Shown: positions 43,748-54,569 of the stretch, piece by piece
Numbering within the stretch: position 1 is the first letter of the stretch
Layout of the letters: each line of letters begins with the position of its first letter
Source: Prevotella sp.
GTDB lineage: Bacteria; Bacteroidota; Bacteroidia; Bacteroidales; Dysgonomonadaceae
Direction of reading: 5' to 3'
Length of the DNA: 56,459 nucleotides
NCBI GenBank assembly: GCA_031285905.1
Contig: JAITVH010000067.1
Span: 1 to 56,459 of the forward strand
Program-made: the position numbers and the translations under genes
Notes under the pieces: model-generated
What the model was told of the DNA's origin: nothing
The model's input: the letters and a program-made list of their open reading frames with translations, nothing else
Databases searched by the model: none

Positions 43748-44869
43748 CTACAATTGAGAAAAGAAAGACTCTATTGATCGGGTGAAATTATCCCATGACA
43801 GGCGTACTTTTTCTTTTTTCAGATTGGCCTGAAAAAGAGGAATTTTATTAGAATTGGAGAAGTAATCTTTAATCTCGTCGGCAATAGATTCCGGAGTTGG
43901 CGATGGTACTACAATTCCGGTTGCAGATGTTTCAACTGTGCTGCCCAATGCGCCTACGTTGGTGGCTATCATCGGTAATTCCAATTGATAAGCCAAGGCG
44001 ACTACCCCGCTCTGCGTGGCCGCTCTATATGGCAGTACAAGCACATCAGCAGCTGAGAATAAGGTAGTGACCATATCGTCAGGGATATATTGTTCAAAGA
44101 CAATGATATTGTCTTTCAGGGGCGATTGGTTTATCTGTTCCGTATATTTATCGAAGCTGCCATAGCTTTCGCCTGCTATGATCAGTTGATAACTATTATT
44201 GAGGGCGGCCATTGCTTCTATCAGTATATCCAGTCCCTTATAATCGCGGATAAGGCCGAAGAAAAGGAGGGTCTTCCTGTCATCCCTTATTCCCAGTTTT
44301 CTGCAAGCTGAGGCTTTATCTGTCCGTTCCGCGTAATGGTCATATATGGGGTGGGGTTGGAGAAGTATATTGGCATTTTTGATCAGTCTTTGCAGGTCTT
44401 TCTTTACGGGCTCGCTCATTACAATAAAGGCATCGCACCGGCCTAGGAAGTATTTAGCCAAAGGCTTTTCTATCAGGGTTCTCTCATGGGAGATAGCATT
44501 ATGCACCAATGCTACTACTTTAGTCCTTTTATTCACAAACCTGCAAACCGTTCCATACGCTGGAGCCATAAAAGACATCCAGTAAGGGATTATAAGCAGG
44601 TCGGGTGCATATTTGTTGATGTGCTTTGCGGTTTTGATATATGTGAATGGGTTGATGCTGCTAAGCACCCGTTCGCTATCGATTACGGTGACAGGATCTC
44701 CTTCACCCACATACTGCGTCTTTCCGGGAAAGAGGAGATCGGGATATAGTGTTGTGAATGTAAAAGCCTTTACTTCATTCCTTTTCGACAGTTCGGTATA
44801 CAGGCGCGCATTCAGTTGCGCCAGCCCCCCTCTGTATGGGTAAAAAGGTGAAAGTATGGCTATCTTCAT
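43748..44869 (-). CDS. GT4 family glycosyltransferase
   Basis: This is a 373-residue GT-B enzyme. The N-terminus reads MKIAILSPFYPYRGGLAQLNARLY (GG loop), the hinge is KTLLFFGLIRDYKGLDILIEAM, and the donor site shows FSAADVLVLPYRAATQSGVVALAYQLELP, a GT4 E/Q-x7-E-type region with Gln in place of the usual acid. It probably transfers a sugar to a lipopolysaccharide or glycolipid acceptor. Its start overlaps the stop of the GT9 gene by four bases, so the two are translationally coupled. Confidence 0.92.
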   Translation of the reverse strand: MKIAILSPFYPYRGGLAQLNARLYTELSKRNEVKAFTFTTLYPDLLFPGKTQYVGEGDPVTVIDSERVLSSINPFTYIKTAKHINKYAPDLLIIPYWMSFMAPAYGTVCRFVNKRTKVVALVHNAISHERTLIEKPLAKYFLGRCDAFIVMSEPVKKDLQRLIKNANILLQPHPIYDHYAERTDKASACRKLGIRDDRKTLLFFGLIRDYKGLDILIEAMAALNNSYQLIIAGESYGSFDKYTEQINQSPLKDNIIVFEQYIPDDMVTTLFSAADVLVLPYRAATQSGVVALAYQLELPMIATNVGALGSTVETSATGIVVPSPTPESIADEIKDYFSNSNKIPLFQANLKKEKVRLSWDNFTRSIESFFSQL

Positions 44870-45897
44870 TCTATGTCTATCACTTTATGAATATGTTTGA
44901 TTACAGACTCAGGCGTAATCATTTCCAGACAGGCATAATCCTTCCTCTGGCAGGGCAGTTCTCCGAATACGGCACACGGACGGCAATACAGTTCGGTTTG
45001 TACAGCATTATTAATATCCTGCCTAAACCCGTAAAAGCCCAAAGAAGGGTGGGTTGCTCCCCAAATGGATACGACAGGTGTTTGAACAAGCGAAGCCAAA
45101 TGCATGTTTGCCGAATCCATCGACAGCATTACATCGAAGTATGATATAAGCAGGAGTTCCCTTTCGAGGTTAAACTTTCTGGTAGTATTGATCACGTTAG
45201 GGTATTTCTTCTCCCACGAGGTTAACACCTTGTTTTCCTCTTTGCCTGCACCCAAAAGGAATACAGTTGTGCCCTTCTCTTTCGAGAGTATTTCTACGAT
45301 TTGTTCTGTTTTTTCCAGAGGGTATATCTTTCCCTTATGTCGGGCAAATGGCGCTACCCCAATCCATTTACCTTTTTTCTCGGTGACAAGAGGGTAAAGC
45401 CTGGAGAAGTCACGCGGTATGAAATCGAAGAAGTTATTGAATGTTATTGGGGCTCCAAACCCCAGTTTTTCAAAAACTTCCATATATCGTTCAGTTGTAT
45501 GCTTCAATGGAGGAACTAGCTGCTTTGTTTCAATGAGGTGCTTCTTTTCTTCACGACCTTTATTGATATGCGCGACCTTTTTACCGGATAGCATTATCGC
45601 CGTCCGTATTATCTTAGACCTTAATACGTCGTGTACATCTACGACATGTGTGAACCTTGCAGCAGTTGCTTTTCCAGTAATCTTTAGCAAACCTCTGATT
45701 CCTTTGTGCTTCTTGTTTACATCAAGCGGCATGACATTGATGTTAAAGCTCAGGTTCTCAAAAAGGGGAGAGAAGGCCTTACGTGTCATCACAGTAAAGC
45801 GGTCTTGCGGATACTTTGCAGCAACAGAGAAGATAACAGGCACAAGCATTGCCACATCTCCAAAAGAAGATGCCCTTATAACTAATACTTTAGCCAT
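44866..45897 (-). CDS. GT9 family (heptosyltransferase-like) glycosyltransferase
   Basis: This 343-residue GT-B enzyme of the heptosyltransferase family has VLVIRASSFGDVAMLVPVI at the start, GVAPFARHKGKIYPLEKTEQI in the middle and LSMDSANMHLASLVQTPVVSIWGATHP as the donor motif. It usually adds a heptose or similar sugar to lipid A core. It is followed by the GT4 gene with a 4-base overlap and preceded by a DUF4254 gene 14 bases away. This trio is a common Bacteroidetes arrangement for core oligosaccharide synthesis. Confidence 0.94.
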   Translation of the reverse strand: MAKVLVIRASSFGDVAMLVPVIFSVAAKYPQDRFTVMTRKAFSPLFENLSFNINVMPLDVNKKHKGIRGLLKITGKATAARFTHVVDVHDVLRSKIIRTAIMLSGKKVAHINKGREEKKHLIETKQLVPPLKHTTERYMEVFEKLGFGAPITFNNFFDFIPRDFSRLYPLVTEKKGKWIGVAPFARHKGKIYPLEKTEQIVEILSKEKGTTVFLLGAGKEENKVLTSWEKKYPNVINTTRKFNLERELLLISYFDVMLSMDSANMHLASLVQTPVVSIWGATHPSLGFYGFRQDINNAVQTELYCRPCAVFGELPCQRKDYACLEMITPESVIKHIHKVIDIE

Positions 45898-45911
45898 GAT
45901 AAGTTTTGATA

Positions 45912-46526
45912 TTAATCGGTTTGTGTTTTTCCATATAATACGGGATTTAGAGCAGGGTCATTGTACATTTTCATCTGTTTGTAGACCTTCATATATTTTC
46001 GTCCTGCTCCTATATCGTCTAATAATTCTTCTATTGCCTGTGAAAGGTCTTTCTGCTGAATAAGCAATACTTCAAGCTTTTTTAACGCCTGTGCACGGTG
46101 TTCCGTAGTGGCATCAGTCCTTTCGGACTCCTGCTTCATGTGGTAAATCTTAAGGTTCAAAATAGATAACCTGTCGATTGCCCATGCCGGACTTTCAGTG
46201 TTTATCTTTGCATCAGTGTTTGCGATTGTATCTTTATACTTTTCAAGGAAGTAACTGTCAATCAGTTCTACCAGGTCAGTCCGTTCCTGGTTCGACTTGT
46301 CTATCCTTCTTTTTATTTTTATGCCTGTTTCGGGATTGATCTCAGGGTCGCGGATTATATCTTCCAGATGCCATTGCACAGTATCAATCCAGTTTTTCAG
46401 GTATAGATAATACTCGATGCTCTTTTCCTGATATGGATTATGTATGGGGCTGTCAACATCATCATGTATATGATAATCATTTATCGCCTTTTCAAAAATA
46501 TTGTTGCTTAATCCTGTAAATGTCAT
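45912..46526 (-). CDS. DUF4254 protein
   Basis: This 204-residue soluble protein, mostly charged helices, matches DUF4254: an N-terminal IFEKAINDYH, the NPYQEKSIEYYLYLKNWIDTVQWHLEDIIRDP block, then NQERTDLVELID. The family is almost confined to Bacteroidetes and is regularly next to heptosyltransferase-like GT9 genes, as here. A role in surface glycan assembly is guessed from that context. Function is unproven. Confidence 0.88.
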   Translation of the reverse strand: MTFTGLSNNIFEKAINDYHIHDDVDSPIHNPYQEKSIEYYLYLKNWIDTVQWHLEDIIRDPEINPETGIKIKRRIDKSNQERTDLVELIDSYFLEKYKDTIANTDAKINTESPAWAIDRLSILNLKIYHMKQESERTDATTEHRAQALKKLEVLLIQQKDLSQAIEELLDDIGAGRKYMKVYKQMKMYNDPALNPVLYGKTQTD

Positions 46527-46536
46527 ATTCTTTCCT

Positions 46537-48081
46537 TTATTTTCCGTTAGCCCATGTTTCCCGATCCAAATTTCGGTAATTAATCGCTTCCGCCAAATGT
46601 TTTGGCTCTATTTTTTCTGAATTGTTAAGATCTGCTATCGTCCTCGACACCTTTAGTATTCGGTCATATGCCCTGGCCGACAGGTTGAATCTATCCATTG
46701 CCATCTTTAGCAGGGATAATCCTGCTTCGTCAGGAGAGGCATATTTAGCCAGTAATTTTGGAGTCATCTGAGCATTGCAATATACACCTTCTTCATTTTC
46801 AAATCGGCTCTCCTGCATTTTGCGGGCATTAATTACTCTTTCCCGTATAGAGCCGCTGGCTTCTGCCGGCTTTTTGTCCGATATCTTTTCAAAGGGAACC
46901 GGTACGATTTCGATATGAATGTCGATCCGATCCAGTAAGGGGCCTGAGACTTTATTTAAATACTTCTGCACCATTCCGCTTGGGCAAGTACAATCCTTAT
47001 CTGGATGATTATAATATCCGCATGGGCAAGGGTTCATAGAAGATACCAGCATAAAGCTCGCCGGATATTCCACCGTAAATTTCGATCTCGATATGGTAAT
47101 TCTGCGGTCTTCCAATGGCTGCCTCATTACTTCGAGTACATTCCTGTTGAACTCAGGTAACTCGTCAAGAAACAATACTCCGTTGTGAGCAAGGCTGATT
47201 TCTCCCGGTTGCGGATACGCTCCTCCGCCCACCAGCGCTACATCTGATATAGTATGATGCGGGCTTCGGAAAGGGCGTTTTGCCATCAGGGAGGTTTCAG
47301 AACCTATTTTCCCTGCTACGCTATGTATTTTTGTAGTCTCAAGTGCTTCGAATAAAGTAAAAGGTGGCAATATAGACGGGATACGCTTTGCCATCATCGA
47401 TTTCCCTGCTCCCGGAGGGCCTATCATTATCAGATTGTGGCCTCCTGCGGCGGCAACTTCCAATGCACGCTTTACATTTTCCTGGCCTTTAACATCTGCA
47501 AAATCGAATTCAAAACAGCTTTGCGCATTATTGAATTCAGCTCTGGTATCTATATATGTTTTTTCAAGTTGCTTTTCTCCATTCAGAAAATCGATGACCT
47601 CGGTTATCGATTTTACTCCATATACATCGAGGTTGTTTACGACTGCTGCCTCTCTGGCATTTTTGGCGGGTAATATCAATCCTTTAAATCCTTCCTCACG
47701 GGCTTTGATCGCAATTGGGAGTGCCCCTTTGATGGGCAATATGCTGCCATCGAGAGAGAGTTCACCCATCATGATATAGTCTCCGAGCTTATCGCTCTCT
47801 ATACTTTCGGCTGAAGCCAATATGCCAATTGCAAGAGGAAGATCATAAGCCGTACCCTCCTTGCGTATATCGGCAGGAGACATGTTGATAATGATTTGTT
47901 GACGGGGAAATTTATATCCGTTTACCTGTAGAGCGGAAATAATACGTTCATGGCTTTCTTTTACAGAAGCATCAGGTAACCCTACCAGCATAAATTTTAT
48001 ACCTTTCGAGCAGTTGGTCTCTATTGTTATTTGTGTGGCATCTATGCCTTGTACAGCTGCGCCAAAAACTTTTACCAGCAT
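46537..48081 (-). CDS. comM: YifB/ComM family Mg-chelatase-like ATPase
   Basis: This 514-residue AAA+ protein has an N-terminal Lon-like S16 substrate domain (about 1-180, ALPIAIKAREEG and SVKESHERIISALQVNG) and an ATPase domain with Walker A GPPGAGKSMMAKRIP and Walker B GVLFLDELPEF. A four-Cys patch (NPCPCGYYNHPDKDCTCP) and a C-terminal helical lid with RAYDRILKVSRTIAD follow. ComM drives branch migration of strands during natural transformation in Gram-negatives. It precedes the DUF4254 gene by ten bases. Confidence 0.94.
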   Translation of the reverse strand: MLVKVFGAAVQGIDATQITIETNCSKGIKFMLVGLPDASVKESHERIISALQVNGYKFPRQQIIINMSPADIRKEGTAYDLPLAIGILASAESIESDKLGDYIMMGELSLDGSILPIKGALPIAIKAREEGFKGLILPAKNAREAAVVNNLDVYGVKSITEVIDFLNGEKQLEKTYIDTRAEFNNAQSCFEFDFADVKGQENVKRALEVAAAGGHNLIMIGPPGAGKSMMAKRIPSILPPFTLFEALETTKIHSVAGKIGSETSLMAKRPFRSPHHTISDVALVGGGAYPQPGEISLAHNGVLFLDELPEFNRNVLEVMRQPLEDRRITISRSKFTVEYPASFMLVSSMNPCPCGYYNHPDKDCTCPSGMVQKYLNKVSGPLLDRIDIHIEIVPVPFEKISDKKPAEASGSIRERVINARKMQESRFENEEGVYCNAQMTPKLLAKYASPDEAGLSLLKMAMDRFNLSARAYDRILKVSRTIADLNNSEKIEPKHLAEAINYRNLDRETWANGK

Positions 48082-48152
48082 CTATCCTCTTAAACAATCA
48101 AGAACAAATGTAACAAAAAAGAAACATACTTATGGCATGTATCGCTATAATC

Positions 48153-49280
48153 TTACTTTTTATTACTCTGCGGCAGTTTCTCTAGTTTTTCAGGCAGGTC
48201 GAGAATGTGTAAGTCTCTTTCGAGGATACCTCCTGTAGGAGAGATGAGTATATTATAAGGAATCTCTCTGATATAGTAATCGTTAAATAATTTAGCTCCC
48301 CATCCGCCTTCAACGGGTATAATCTTCCATTTCACAGAATCTGTTATGTTCTTGGATATGGGTATAATTTCTTCATCTTTTACGATGGAGATGAATTCTA
48401 TATTTTTGTTTTTCAGTTTGCTATATGTTGCTATCGCATCGGATTTTTCTTCTTTACAAATATCGCAGGTGGTTGCTGCAAATGAGAGTAATACATATTT
48501 GTTCCTAAAGTCCTGAAGCTTTATAGTATCTCCTTTTATGTCTCGTGTCTGAAACTGGGGAGCTCTGGCGCCCACTGAAGATTGTTTTACTTTATCCCTG
48601 AAACTTTGAAGTTCGAATGTCATTGGAAAATCTGCTGCTCTTCCTCTTAATAATCTTAGGTTCTCGTCTAATCTTGAAATTGAGGATTCATTCTTAAAGA
48701 AAAGATTCAACAGCATCACACTTGCTATTTTATCAGGATTTGCCCGTATATATTCGGCAGCAACATTAGATAATTCAAAATTGGTGTTTTTCAGTTCCGA
48801 CAGGTAATTCTGCGTTCTGGTGCTATCAGTATTGCTTACTCCATTTTCGGCTTGGTTCAATATGTCGGTGCGGGTAATAAGCAGTTCTTTGTTTTTATCT
48901 TTGAAACCTGTCAGGTCGTCATTTACACTCCCTCCGTTTATCTCTATCAGATCGGGATATTCTACGTCTCCCTTTATTTCTATGTTCCATTTTTTATTTA
49001 CTAAGACAAAAGTGCTTTTTGTGTTTTGGTTAAAATAGAGGGATATAATAGAAAGGGTATCAGTCTTGCCTTCAAACGAAAATTCGCCTTTTTCATTGAT
49101 TGAAACAGTGTCAATGATAATAGAATCTTTGGCCTCGTGAGAAACATAAAAGTATTCACCCTGTACATTATCCAACTTACCCGAAACACGATAAGAGTCG
49201 GGGCTTTCCTTTTTGCAGGAAAACAATATTAAAATAAGGTAAAAGAACCCAGCGCAAGTTAATATATTGATTTTAAGCAT
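48153..49280 (-). CDS. TlpA-like thiol-disulfide lipoprotein with DUF4369 domain
   Basis: This 375-residue lipoprotein (lipobox LILFSCKKE) has a DUF4369 region (about 28-130: GKLDNVQGEYFYVSHEAKDS) and a C-terminal thioredoxin fold. That fold begins near residue 235 with FQTRDIKGDTIKLQDFRNKYVLLSF and has the active-site pair CDIC (ATTCDICKEE). Members keep disulfides of envelope proteins reduced or in exchange. The cis-Pro region reads REIPYNILIS. It is monocistronic. Confidence 0.9.
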   Translation of the reverse strand: MLKINILTCAGFFYLILILFSCKKESPDSYRVSGKLDNVQGEYFYVSHEAKDSIIIDTVSINEKGEFSFEGKTDTLSIISLYFNQNTKSTFVLVNKKWNIEIKGDVEYPDLIEINGGSVNDDLTGFKDKNKELLITRTDILNQAENGVSNTDSTRTQNYLSELKNTNFELSNVAAEYIRANPDKIASVMLLNLFFKNESSISRLDENLRLLRGRAADFPMTFELQSFRDKVKQSSVGARAPQFQTRDIKGDTIKLQDFRNKYVLLSFAATTCDICKEEKSDAIATYSKLKNKNIEFISIVKDEEIIPISKNITDSVKWKIIPVEGGWGAKLFNDYYIREIPYNILISPTGGILERDLHILDLPEKLEKLPQSNKK

Positions 49281-49448
49281 CTTTTTGTTTATAAATTCCC
49301 ACTTTCACTACTATTGAGTATAGTATTACAACATACAAATATAGTGTTTATTCTTGAACGTTTAAAAAATAGAATTGTTCTAAAAAAAGATTAATCTTTT
49401 TTTTCGGACTATTAGATTTAACTCTTACCTCTTCTTTTAACTTAAAAT

Positions 49449-52241
49449 CTATGCCTTCAGTTTATCTTTTAAAAACTTACCCGTATAAGAGTCCTTGCAT
49501 TTTGCAACTGTTTCAGGTGTACCTTCACATACAATATTTCCTCCGTCTTTTCCCCCTTCAGGGCCTATGTCGATAATATAATCAGCACATTTTATTACAT
49601 CCATATTGTGCTCAATAATGATAATGGTATGGCCTCTCTTTATAAGCGAGTTAAACGCTTTGAGCAACGTCTTTATGTCATGAAAGTGTAGTCCAGTAGT
49701 AGGTTCATCAAATATGAAGAGGGTAGGTTCCGGTTTCTCGTCGGCCAGATGGAAAGCCAGTTTTACCCGCTGGTTTTCTCCTCCGGATAGAGAAGATGAT
49801 GATTGTCCCAACTTCACATAACCAAGCCCTACGTCTTGCAATGGCTTCAGGCGTTTCACTATTTTTTTCTCTGTGCTGCCTTTTCCCTGGCCGAAAAACT
49901 CAATTGCCTGGTCGATGGTCATATCCAATACATCGTAGATATTCACCCCTCTGTACTGTACATCGAGTATATCTTGTTTAAAACGCTTTCCTTTACATAC
50001 CTCGCATTCGAGCAATACATCTGCCATAAACTGCATTTCAACAAGTATTTTTCCTTCGCCGGCACATTCTTCGCATCGTCCTCCTTCTACATTAAAAGAA
50101 AAATAGGCTGGAGTAAAATGCATTTGCTTAGCCAAAGGCTGTTCGGTAAACAGTTTTCGTATTTCATCATATGCTTTTATATATGTTACCGGATTGGAGC
50201 GGGAAGAGCGGCCTATCGGATTCTGGTCGACCATTTCTATATCTTTTATCAGATTGAGATCGCCCTGTAAGCCATTGTATTGCACAATCTGTTCGCCCTT
50301 ATCTTTGTAATGGCGTTGCAAGGCAGTGTATAGTACATCGCATATTAGAGAAGACTTGCCCGAACCACTGACTCCTGCAACTACAGTCATCACATTTAAA
50401 GGGAATTTGACATCTATGTTTTTGAGGTTGTTTTGTCTTGCTCCTTTTATTTCGATATAGTTATTCCACTTCCGGCGTGCCTTAGGTACTTCTATTTCTT
50501 CTTCTCCATTCAGGTAGCGTACAGTATAGCTGTCTGTATGCTTTTCGAGGCCTGCAACGTCACCCTGATAAATGACCTCGCCTCCCAGCCGTCCGGCTTT
50601 AGGCCCCATGTCGATAATATAATCGGCAGCCCGTATGATTTCTTCATCATGTTCTACAACAATGACTGTATTCCCGATTGCTTTTAGCTCTTGTAGCACT
50701 TTTATTAATAAATCGGTATCGCGCGAATGTAGGCCGATGCTTGGTTCATCAAGTATGTATAAAGAACCCACGAGGCTACTGCCTAATGAGGTCGCCAGAT
50801 TGATCCGCTGGCTTTCACCTCCTGAAAGAGAGTTGGATAAGCGGTTGAGGGTTAAATAACCTAATCCCACATTCATAAGATATAGAATGCGGACATTTAT
50901 ATCGGTCAGCAGTCGTTTAGCGATAGCTGTATCTGTTTCATTCAAGTCCAGATGGTCAAAAAATATTTTCAGGTCGGTAATCGGCATCATTACCAGGTCA
51001 GCTATAGTTTTTCCTCCCACTTTCACATACAGTGCCTGAGGTTTAAGTCTCGAGCCTTTACAGGTAGGGCAGGTAGTTTTACCCCGGTAACGGGCAAGCA
51101 TAACACGGTATTGAATCTTATATTGGCTTTCCTCTACCATTCTGAAGAAGTCGTCGATTCCATGTAATCCTTTTGCTCCATGCCACAACAGATCCCTTTC
51201 TTTATCAGTGAGTTCATAATATGGACGGTGAATAGGAAAATCATATTTGTGAGCTGCGTGAATAAATTCCCTTTTCCATTCGCTCATCTTGTCACCTTTC
51301 CAGCAAACTACTGCGTCTTCGTATACAGACAGGGTTTTGTTAGGGATAACCAAATCCTCGTCAATACCCATCACCCGTCCGAAGCCTTCGCAAACAGGAC
51401 ATGCCCCCACAGGGCTATTGAAGCTGAACATGAGGTCGGTCGGTTCCTGGAATTGCATACCGTCGGCCTCAAAATGTTTCGAGAACGCGAATGATTCAAT
51501 CTTTTCTCCTATATAGAAACGGATAAAGCAATCTCCTTCACCTTCAAAGAATGCAGTTTCTATTGACTCAGAGAAACGGCTTATATTTGCCTGATCCTGA
51601 TCGCAGGTAAGACGGTCTATTAATAGTAGAAATTCATCGGGATTGTGTTTCTCTTTCGATGCGAGTATGTCTTCGATTCTTTCGAACTTGCCACCCAACT
51701 CTACACGTGAAAAGCCTTCTTTAAATAATATCTCCAATTGCTCGTGAAGGGTACGCCCATCTCTGAGGATGATCTTTGTTAGTATTGCTAATCGTGTCTC
51801 CTCAGGATAAGATTTCATCTTATGTAAGATGTCACTTATCTCATGTTTTTTGACTTCCTGCCCCGAAACGGGAGAAATGGTTTTTCCAACCCGGGCAAAC
51901 AATAGCCTCAGGTATTCGTAGATTTCGGTAGATGTACCAACTGTAGACCGGGGGTTACGGGCGCTCACCCGTTGCTCGATGGCTATTGCAGGCGGAATTC
52001 CTTTGATATAATCGCTTTCAGGCTTATTCATCCTGCCCAGAAACTGACGTGCATAAGACGAGAGGCTCTCTACATAGCGGCGTTGCCCTTCAGCATAAAG
52101 CGTATCGAACGCAAGTGATGATTTTCCCGAACCGGACAATCCGGTGATAACAACAAACTTATTACGTGGGATTTCCACGTCTATATTTTTAAGGTTATTT
52201 ACGCGAGCACCTTTTATGAATATATTCTTTTCTTCTGACAT
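49449..52241 (-). CDS. uvrA: UvrA, excinuclease ABC subunit A
   Basis: This is the 930-residue damage-recognition ATPase of nucleotide excision repair. Two ABC modules are complete: Walker [15 protein letters not shown] (about 33-46) and [14 protein letters not shown], with signature [12 protein letters not shown] and [12 protein letters not shown]. Zinc-binding Cys groups are [16 protein letters not shown] and CEECAGEG with CEVCKGK. The interaction start [14 protein letters not shown] is standard. Length equals the usual 930-950. The gene stands alone, preceded by a non-coding gap with the terminator of the ABC cluster. Confidence 0.98.
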   Translation of the reverse strand: MSEEKNIFIKGARVNNLKNIDVEIPRNKFVVITGLSGSGKSSLAFDTLYAEGQRRYVESLSSYARQFLGRMNKPESDYIKGIPPAIAIEQRVSARNPRSTVGTSTEIYEYLRLLFARVGKTISPVSGQEVKKHEISDILHKMKSYPEETRLAILTKIILRDGRTLHEQLEILFKEGFSRVELGGKFERIEDILASKEKHNPDEFLLLIDRLTCDQDQANISRFSESIETAFFEGEGDCFIRFYIGEKIESFAFSKHFEADGMQFQEPTDLMFSFNSPVGACPVCEGFGRVMGIDEDLVIPNKTLSVYEDAVVCWKGDKMSEWKREFIHAAHKYDFPIHRPYYELTDKERDLLWHGAKGLHGIDDFFRMVEESQYKIQYRVMLARYRGKTTCPTCKGSRLKPQALYVKVGGKTIADLVMMPITDLKIFFDHLDLNETDTAIAKRLLTDINVRILYLMNVGLGYLTLNRLSNSLSGGESQRINLATSLGSSLVGSLYILDEPSIGLHSRDTDLLIKVLQELKAIGNTVIVVEHDEEIIRAADYIIDMGPKAGRLGGEVIYQGDVAGLEKHTDSYTVRYLNGEEEIEVPKARRKWNNYIEIKGARQNNLKNIDVKFPLNVMTVVAGVSGSGKSSLICDVLYTALQRHYKDKGEQIVQYNGLQGDLNLIKDIEMVDQNPIGRSSRSNPVTYIKAYDEIRKLFTEQPLAKQMHFTPAYFSFNVEGGRCEECAGEGKILVEMQFMADVLLECEVCKGKRFKQDILDVQYRGVNIYDVLDMTIDQAIEFFGQGKGSTEKKIVKRLKPLQDVGLGYVKLGQSSSSLSGGENQRVKLAFHLADEKPEPTLFIFDEPTTGLHFHDIKTLLKAFNSLIKRGHTIIIIEHNMDVIKCADYIIDIGPEGGKDGGNIVCEGTPETVAKCKDSYTGKFLKDKLKA

Positions 52242-52400
52242 AGATTTCTAAAAAATGGATGCAAATTTACGAAAATAAAAGCAAATAAAATGCCATAATT
52301 GTTTATAGTACCTTCTAATATGTGAAAAGATATGAAATGCTAAGATGTTAGTTTTATTATAAGTTTGCGGATGCTGTACAAAAGATTCAGTAATTGGTTA

Positions 52401-52440
52401 AAAATAAAGTAGCCGAAAGATTTTTCTTCCGGCTACTTTA
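52401..52440 (-). terminator. Terminator of the ABC/GntR cluster
   Basis: TAAAGTAGCCG (52405-52415) pairs with CGGCTACTTTA (52430-52440), extended by a few bases inward. On the minus strand it is followed by TTTTTAACC. It lies about 40 bases past the stop of the last gene in the cluster. Confidence 0.85.
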
Positions 52441-52481
52441 TGACATGAAAACCGATTTTCATGATTATATTAATATTGTTT

Positions 52482-53312
52482 TCATTGTGAGAAAATGACT
52501 TTTATAGTATCGCCGGGTTGCGAAAGGCTGCGCTCTCTCACATATTTTATGGTTTTAAATATATTCTTCATCTCTGATAGTTCCAGGAACCCCATCCGAT
52601 AGTAATAAGAATTATTGTTTTTCATTCCATTTATATTCCATTCATCGATCCAACTCCCGACAGAGATTAAGGTGTCGATCTTACTGTTGTTTATAGATAG
52701 GAGGCGTCCATTTGCACCCTCAGGAGCATAAGTTCTGAAAGTCATCTGTCTGATAGAGCAATTTTCGATGGAAGCATAAACATCACGAATAGTTAAATCA
52801 AAGAATGTGGTATTGATGTCTTTCAGGTTAACATTCATAATGTTCAACCTGTTATCCAGGCTTATTGCAGAATCTGTATAAAAGGACAGATTGGCATTGT
52901 AGAGTTTTGGTATGTATTTGTCCGATATTTTATATTTTTCGAATAGATCCATTACTCTCAACGTAATTCTCAACGTGTCATCTGCCATTTTTTTGTCTAT
53001 GAAGAATGACAACTCTTCGGGAAGGAATAACTTGTTTTTATCTTTTACATCTTTTACTGAGCTAATGTTTATGGTTCCGCTGAAGGCATTGTGAAAATTG
53101 TGGTATGTTTGCCATATTGTTTTATGATCTATATCGTTTCCTATTATAATATGTTTACAATCATGGATATCGATCGAAATAGTTTTGCTTTCCGTTGCAA
53201 AATCATATTTTATCTTGTCTTCGTATGCTAACGAAAGATAACCTATAAATATAATGGTAGACAGGAATATTGTAATAATAATACCTATCACTATTTTGAT
53301 TGTGGTTCTCAT
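52482..53312 (-). CDS. Membrane-anchored protein of unknown function
   Basis: This 276-residue protein has one N-terminal membrane segment (about 7-29) and an extracytoplasmic part with beta-rich repeats (ISIDIHDCKHIIIGNDI, RLNIMNVNLKDIN, RLLSINNSKIDT) like the short parallel beta-helix pattern of adhesin-like DUF2807 proteins, though I cannot confirm it. Its start overlaps the GntR gene's stop by four bases (ATGA). As the last gene of an autoregulated ABC cluster it probably works with the transporter at the membrane. Confidence 0.75.
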   Translation of the reverse strand: MRTTIKIVIGIIITIFLSTIIFIGYLSLAYEDKIKYDFATESKTISIDIHDCKHIIIGNDIDHKTIWQTYHNFHNAFSGTINISSVKDVKDKNKLFLPEELSFFIDKKMADDTLRITLRVMDLFEKYKISDKYIPKLYNANLSFYTDSAISLDNRLNIMNVNLKDINTTFFDLTIRDVYASIENCSIRQMTFRTYAPEGANGRLLSINNSKIDTLISVGSWIDEWNINGMKNNNSYYYRMGFLELSEMKNIFKTIKYVRERSLSQPGDTIKVIFSQ

Positions 53313-53689
53313 ATTTTTCTATTTTGTTGTTCTTTACTATATCTATTATACATTTCGGCTATTTCGTCCATTGGGATGTCTAATGTATGTATCTGCTTGA
53401 AAAAGTCATATATTTCATCTTCGAGAAAAGTCGCCTTACGAAGCCTTATAATTATATCCTTGGCACCGGAAGATACGAAATAACCTAATCCGCGTTTATT
53501 GTAGATTATTTCCTGAGATTGCAGGTATTCAAACGTGCGCATGACTGTATTGAAATTAACCTCTACAATTGCGGCATATTCCCTTACTGATGGGACTCTT
53601 TCTTCTGTCTTATATTTATCCAGCAAGATTTCGTCACAAATACGTTCTGCTATTTGCAGGTATATTGCTTTATTTTCTTTAAAATTCAT
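53309..53689 (-). CDS. YtrA-type GntR family regulator
   Basis: This 126-residue repressor has an N-terminal winged helix (about 10-75: YLQIAERICDEILLDKYKTEE, VPSVREYAAIVEVNFNTVMR) and a short helical C-terminus with no effector domain, the YtrA subclass. Such regulators usually sit with, and repress, an ABC transporter operon, as here (the permease start lies three bases upstream). The inducer is often a cell-wall antibiotic, which is inference for this case. Confidence 0.93.
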   Translation of the reverse strand: MNFKENKAIYLQIAERICDEILLDKYKTEERVPSVREYAAIVEVNFNTVMRTFEYLQSQEIIYNKRGLGYFVSSGAKDIIIRLRKATFLEDEIYDFFKQIHTLDIPMDEIAEMYNRYSKEQQNRKI

Positions 53690-53692
53690 AGT

Positions 53693-54553
53693 CTACCATC
53701 TTCTGATTATCTCTGTTTTTCTGAATGTATAATATGCCAATATCCAGTTTATCAGAGTAAATATTAAGAAAATTGCGGAGAAAAGAATGAATATATCTTC
53801 TTTTTCACCCATTTTATTATATATCGCAGCATCCAGCACATAACCAAGATCATCAAAACCTTTTTCTAAAAAGAAAAAAGTAGCTATTCTACAGGTCAAC
53901 ATGTATAATCCTAGAATAATCAATCCGGCTGAAAATGTTTTAATAAAAGAGTTTTTCGGACAGAATGTACTTCCTAATGCCGCAACGGATTGCAACAATA
54001 AGTATATTGATACATATAAGGTGAATTTCTTGGGTGTCGATGCGTATTCATTAGTTACAGAATGATCACTGAATATAATCTCTTTCATTCCAACTATTTT
54101 TGAAAAATCGATGAATACGATATTATTATATTCAGAATACCAAACCGAACAAAATAATACACGTGTGAGGTCGACAAACCAAATTATCAATAAGAATGCG
54201 ATAATATAACCGACAGTTACGATAAGCCAACGGCTCATAAATTTATCGAGGGTTGATGCCGGGATTTTAAGGTAGGAAATACTATTCGGTTTATTATTGA
54301 TAGGCAACATCATTATCGAAGCAGAAATGATAGAGAATAAGATAAAGATCACTGTGGTTCCTTCTATTAATCCCTTGTTCTGATAGATTTCATGCCCTTC
54401 ATATTGACGATAAGGATTTGTTAAAAATATAAGATACAATGCGACCACTCCATACATGATTAAAATATACATCAGGTATTTTTTCCAATTTTCCTGTATG
54501 TCTTTTTTCAACAGTAATCCAAAGCGTCTAAAACTGAATATGTCATTATTCAT
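53693..54553 (-). CDS. ABC transporter permease-like membrane protein
   Basis: This 286-residue protein has about six hydrophobic helices (near 25-47, 68-90, 112-130, 180-198, 208-226 and 255-275). It follows the ATP-binding gene by 16 bases and precedes the GntR gene by three. It matches the ABC-2-type permeases of YtrA-regulated clusters in topology only, so the call rests largely on neighbours. Likely cargo is a peptide or lipid-like molecule. Confidence 0.82.
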   Translation of the reverse strand: MNNDIFSFRRFGLLLKKDIQENWKKYLMYILIMYGVVALYLIFLTNPYRQYEGHEIYQNKGLIEGTTVIFILFSIISASIMMLPINNKPNSISYLKIPASTLDKFMSRWLIVTVGYIIAFLLIIWFVDLTRVLFCSVWYSEYNNIVFIDFSKIVGMKEIIFSDHSVTNEYASTPKKFTLYVSIYLLLQSVAALGSTFCPKNSFIKTFSAGLIILGLYMLTCRIATFFFLEKGFDDLGYVLDAAIYNKMGEKEDIFILFSAIFLIFTLINWILAYYTFRKTEIIRRW

Positions 54554-54569
54554 AATTGTAGAATGGATT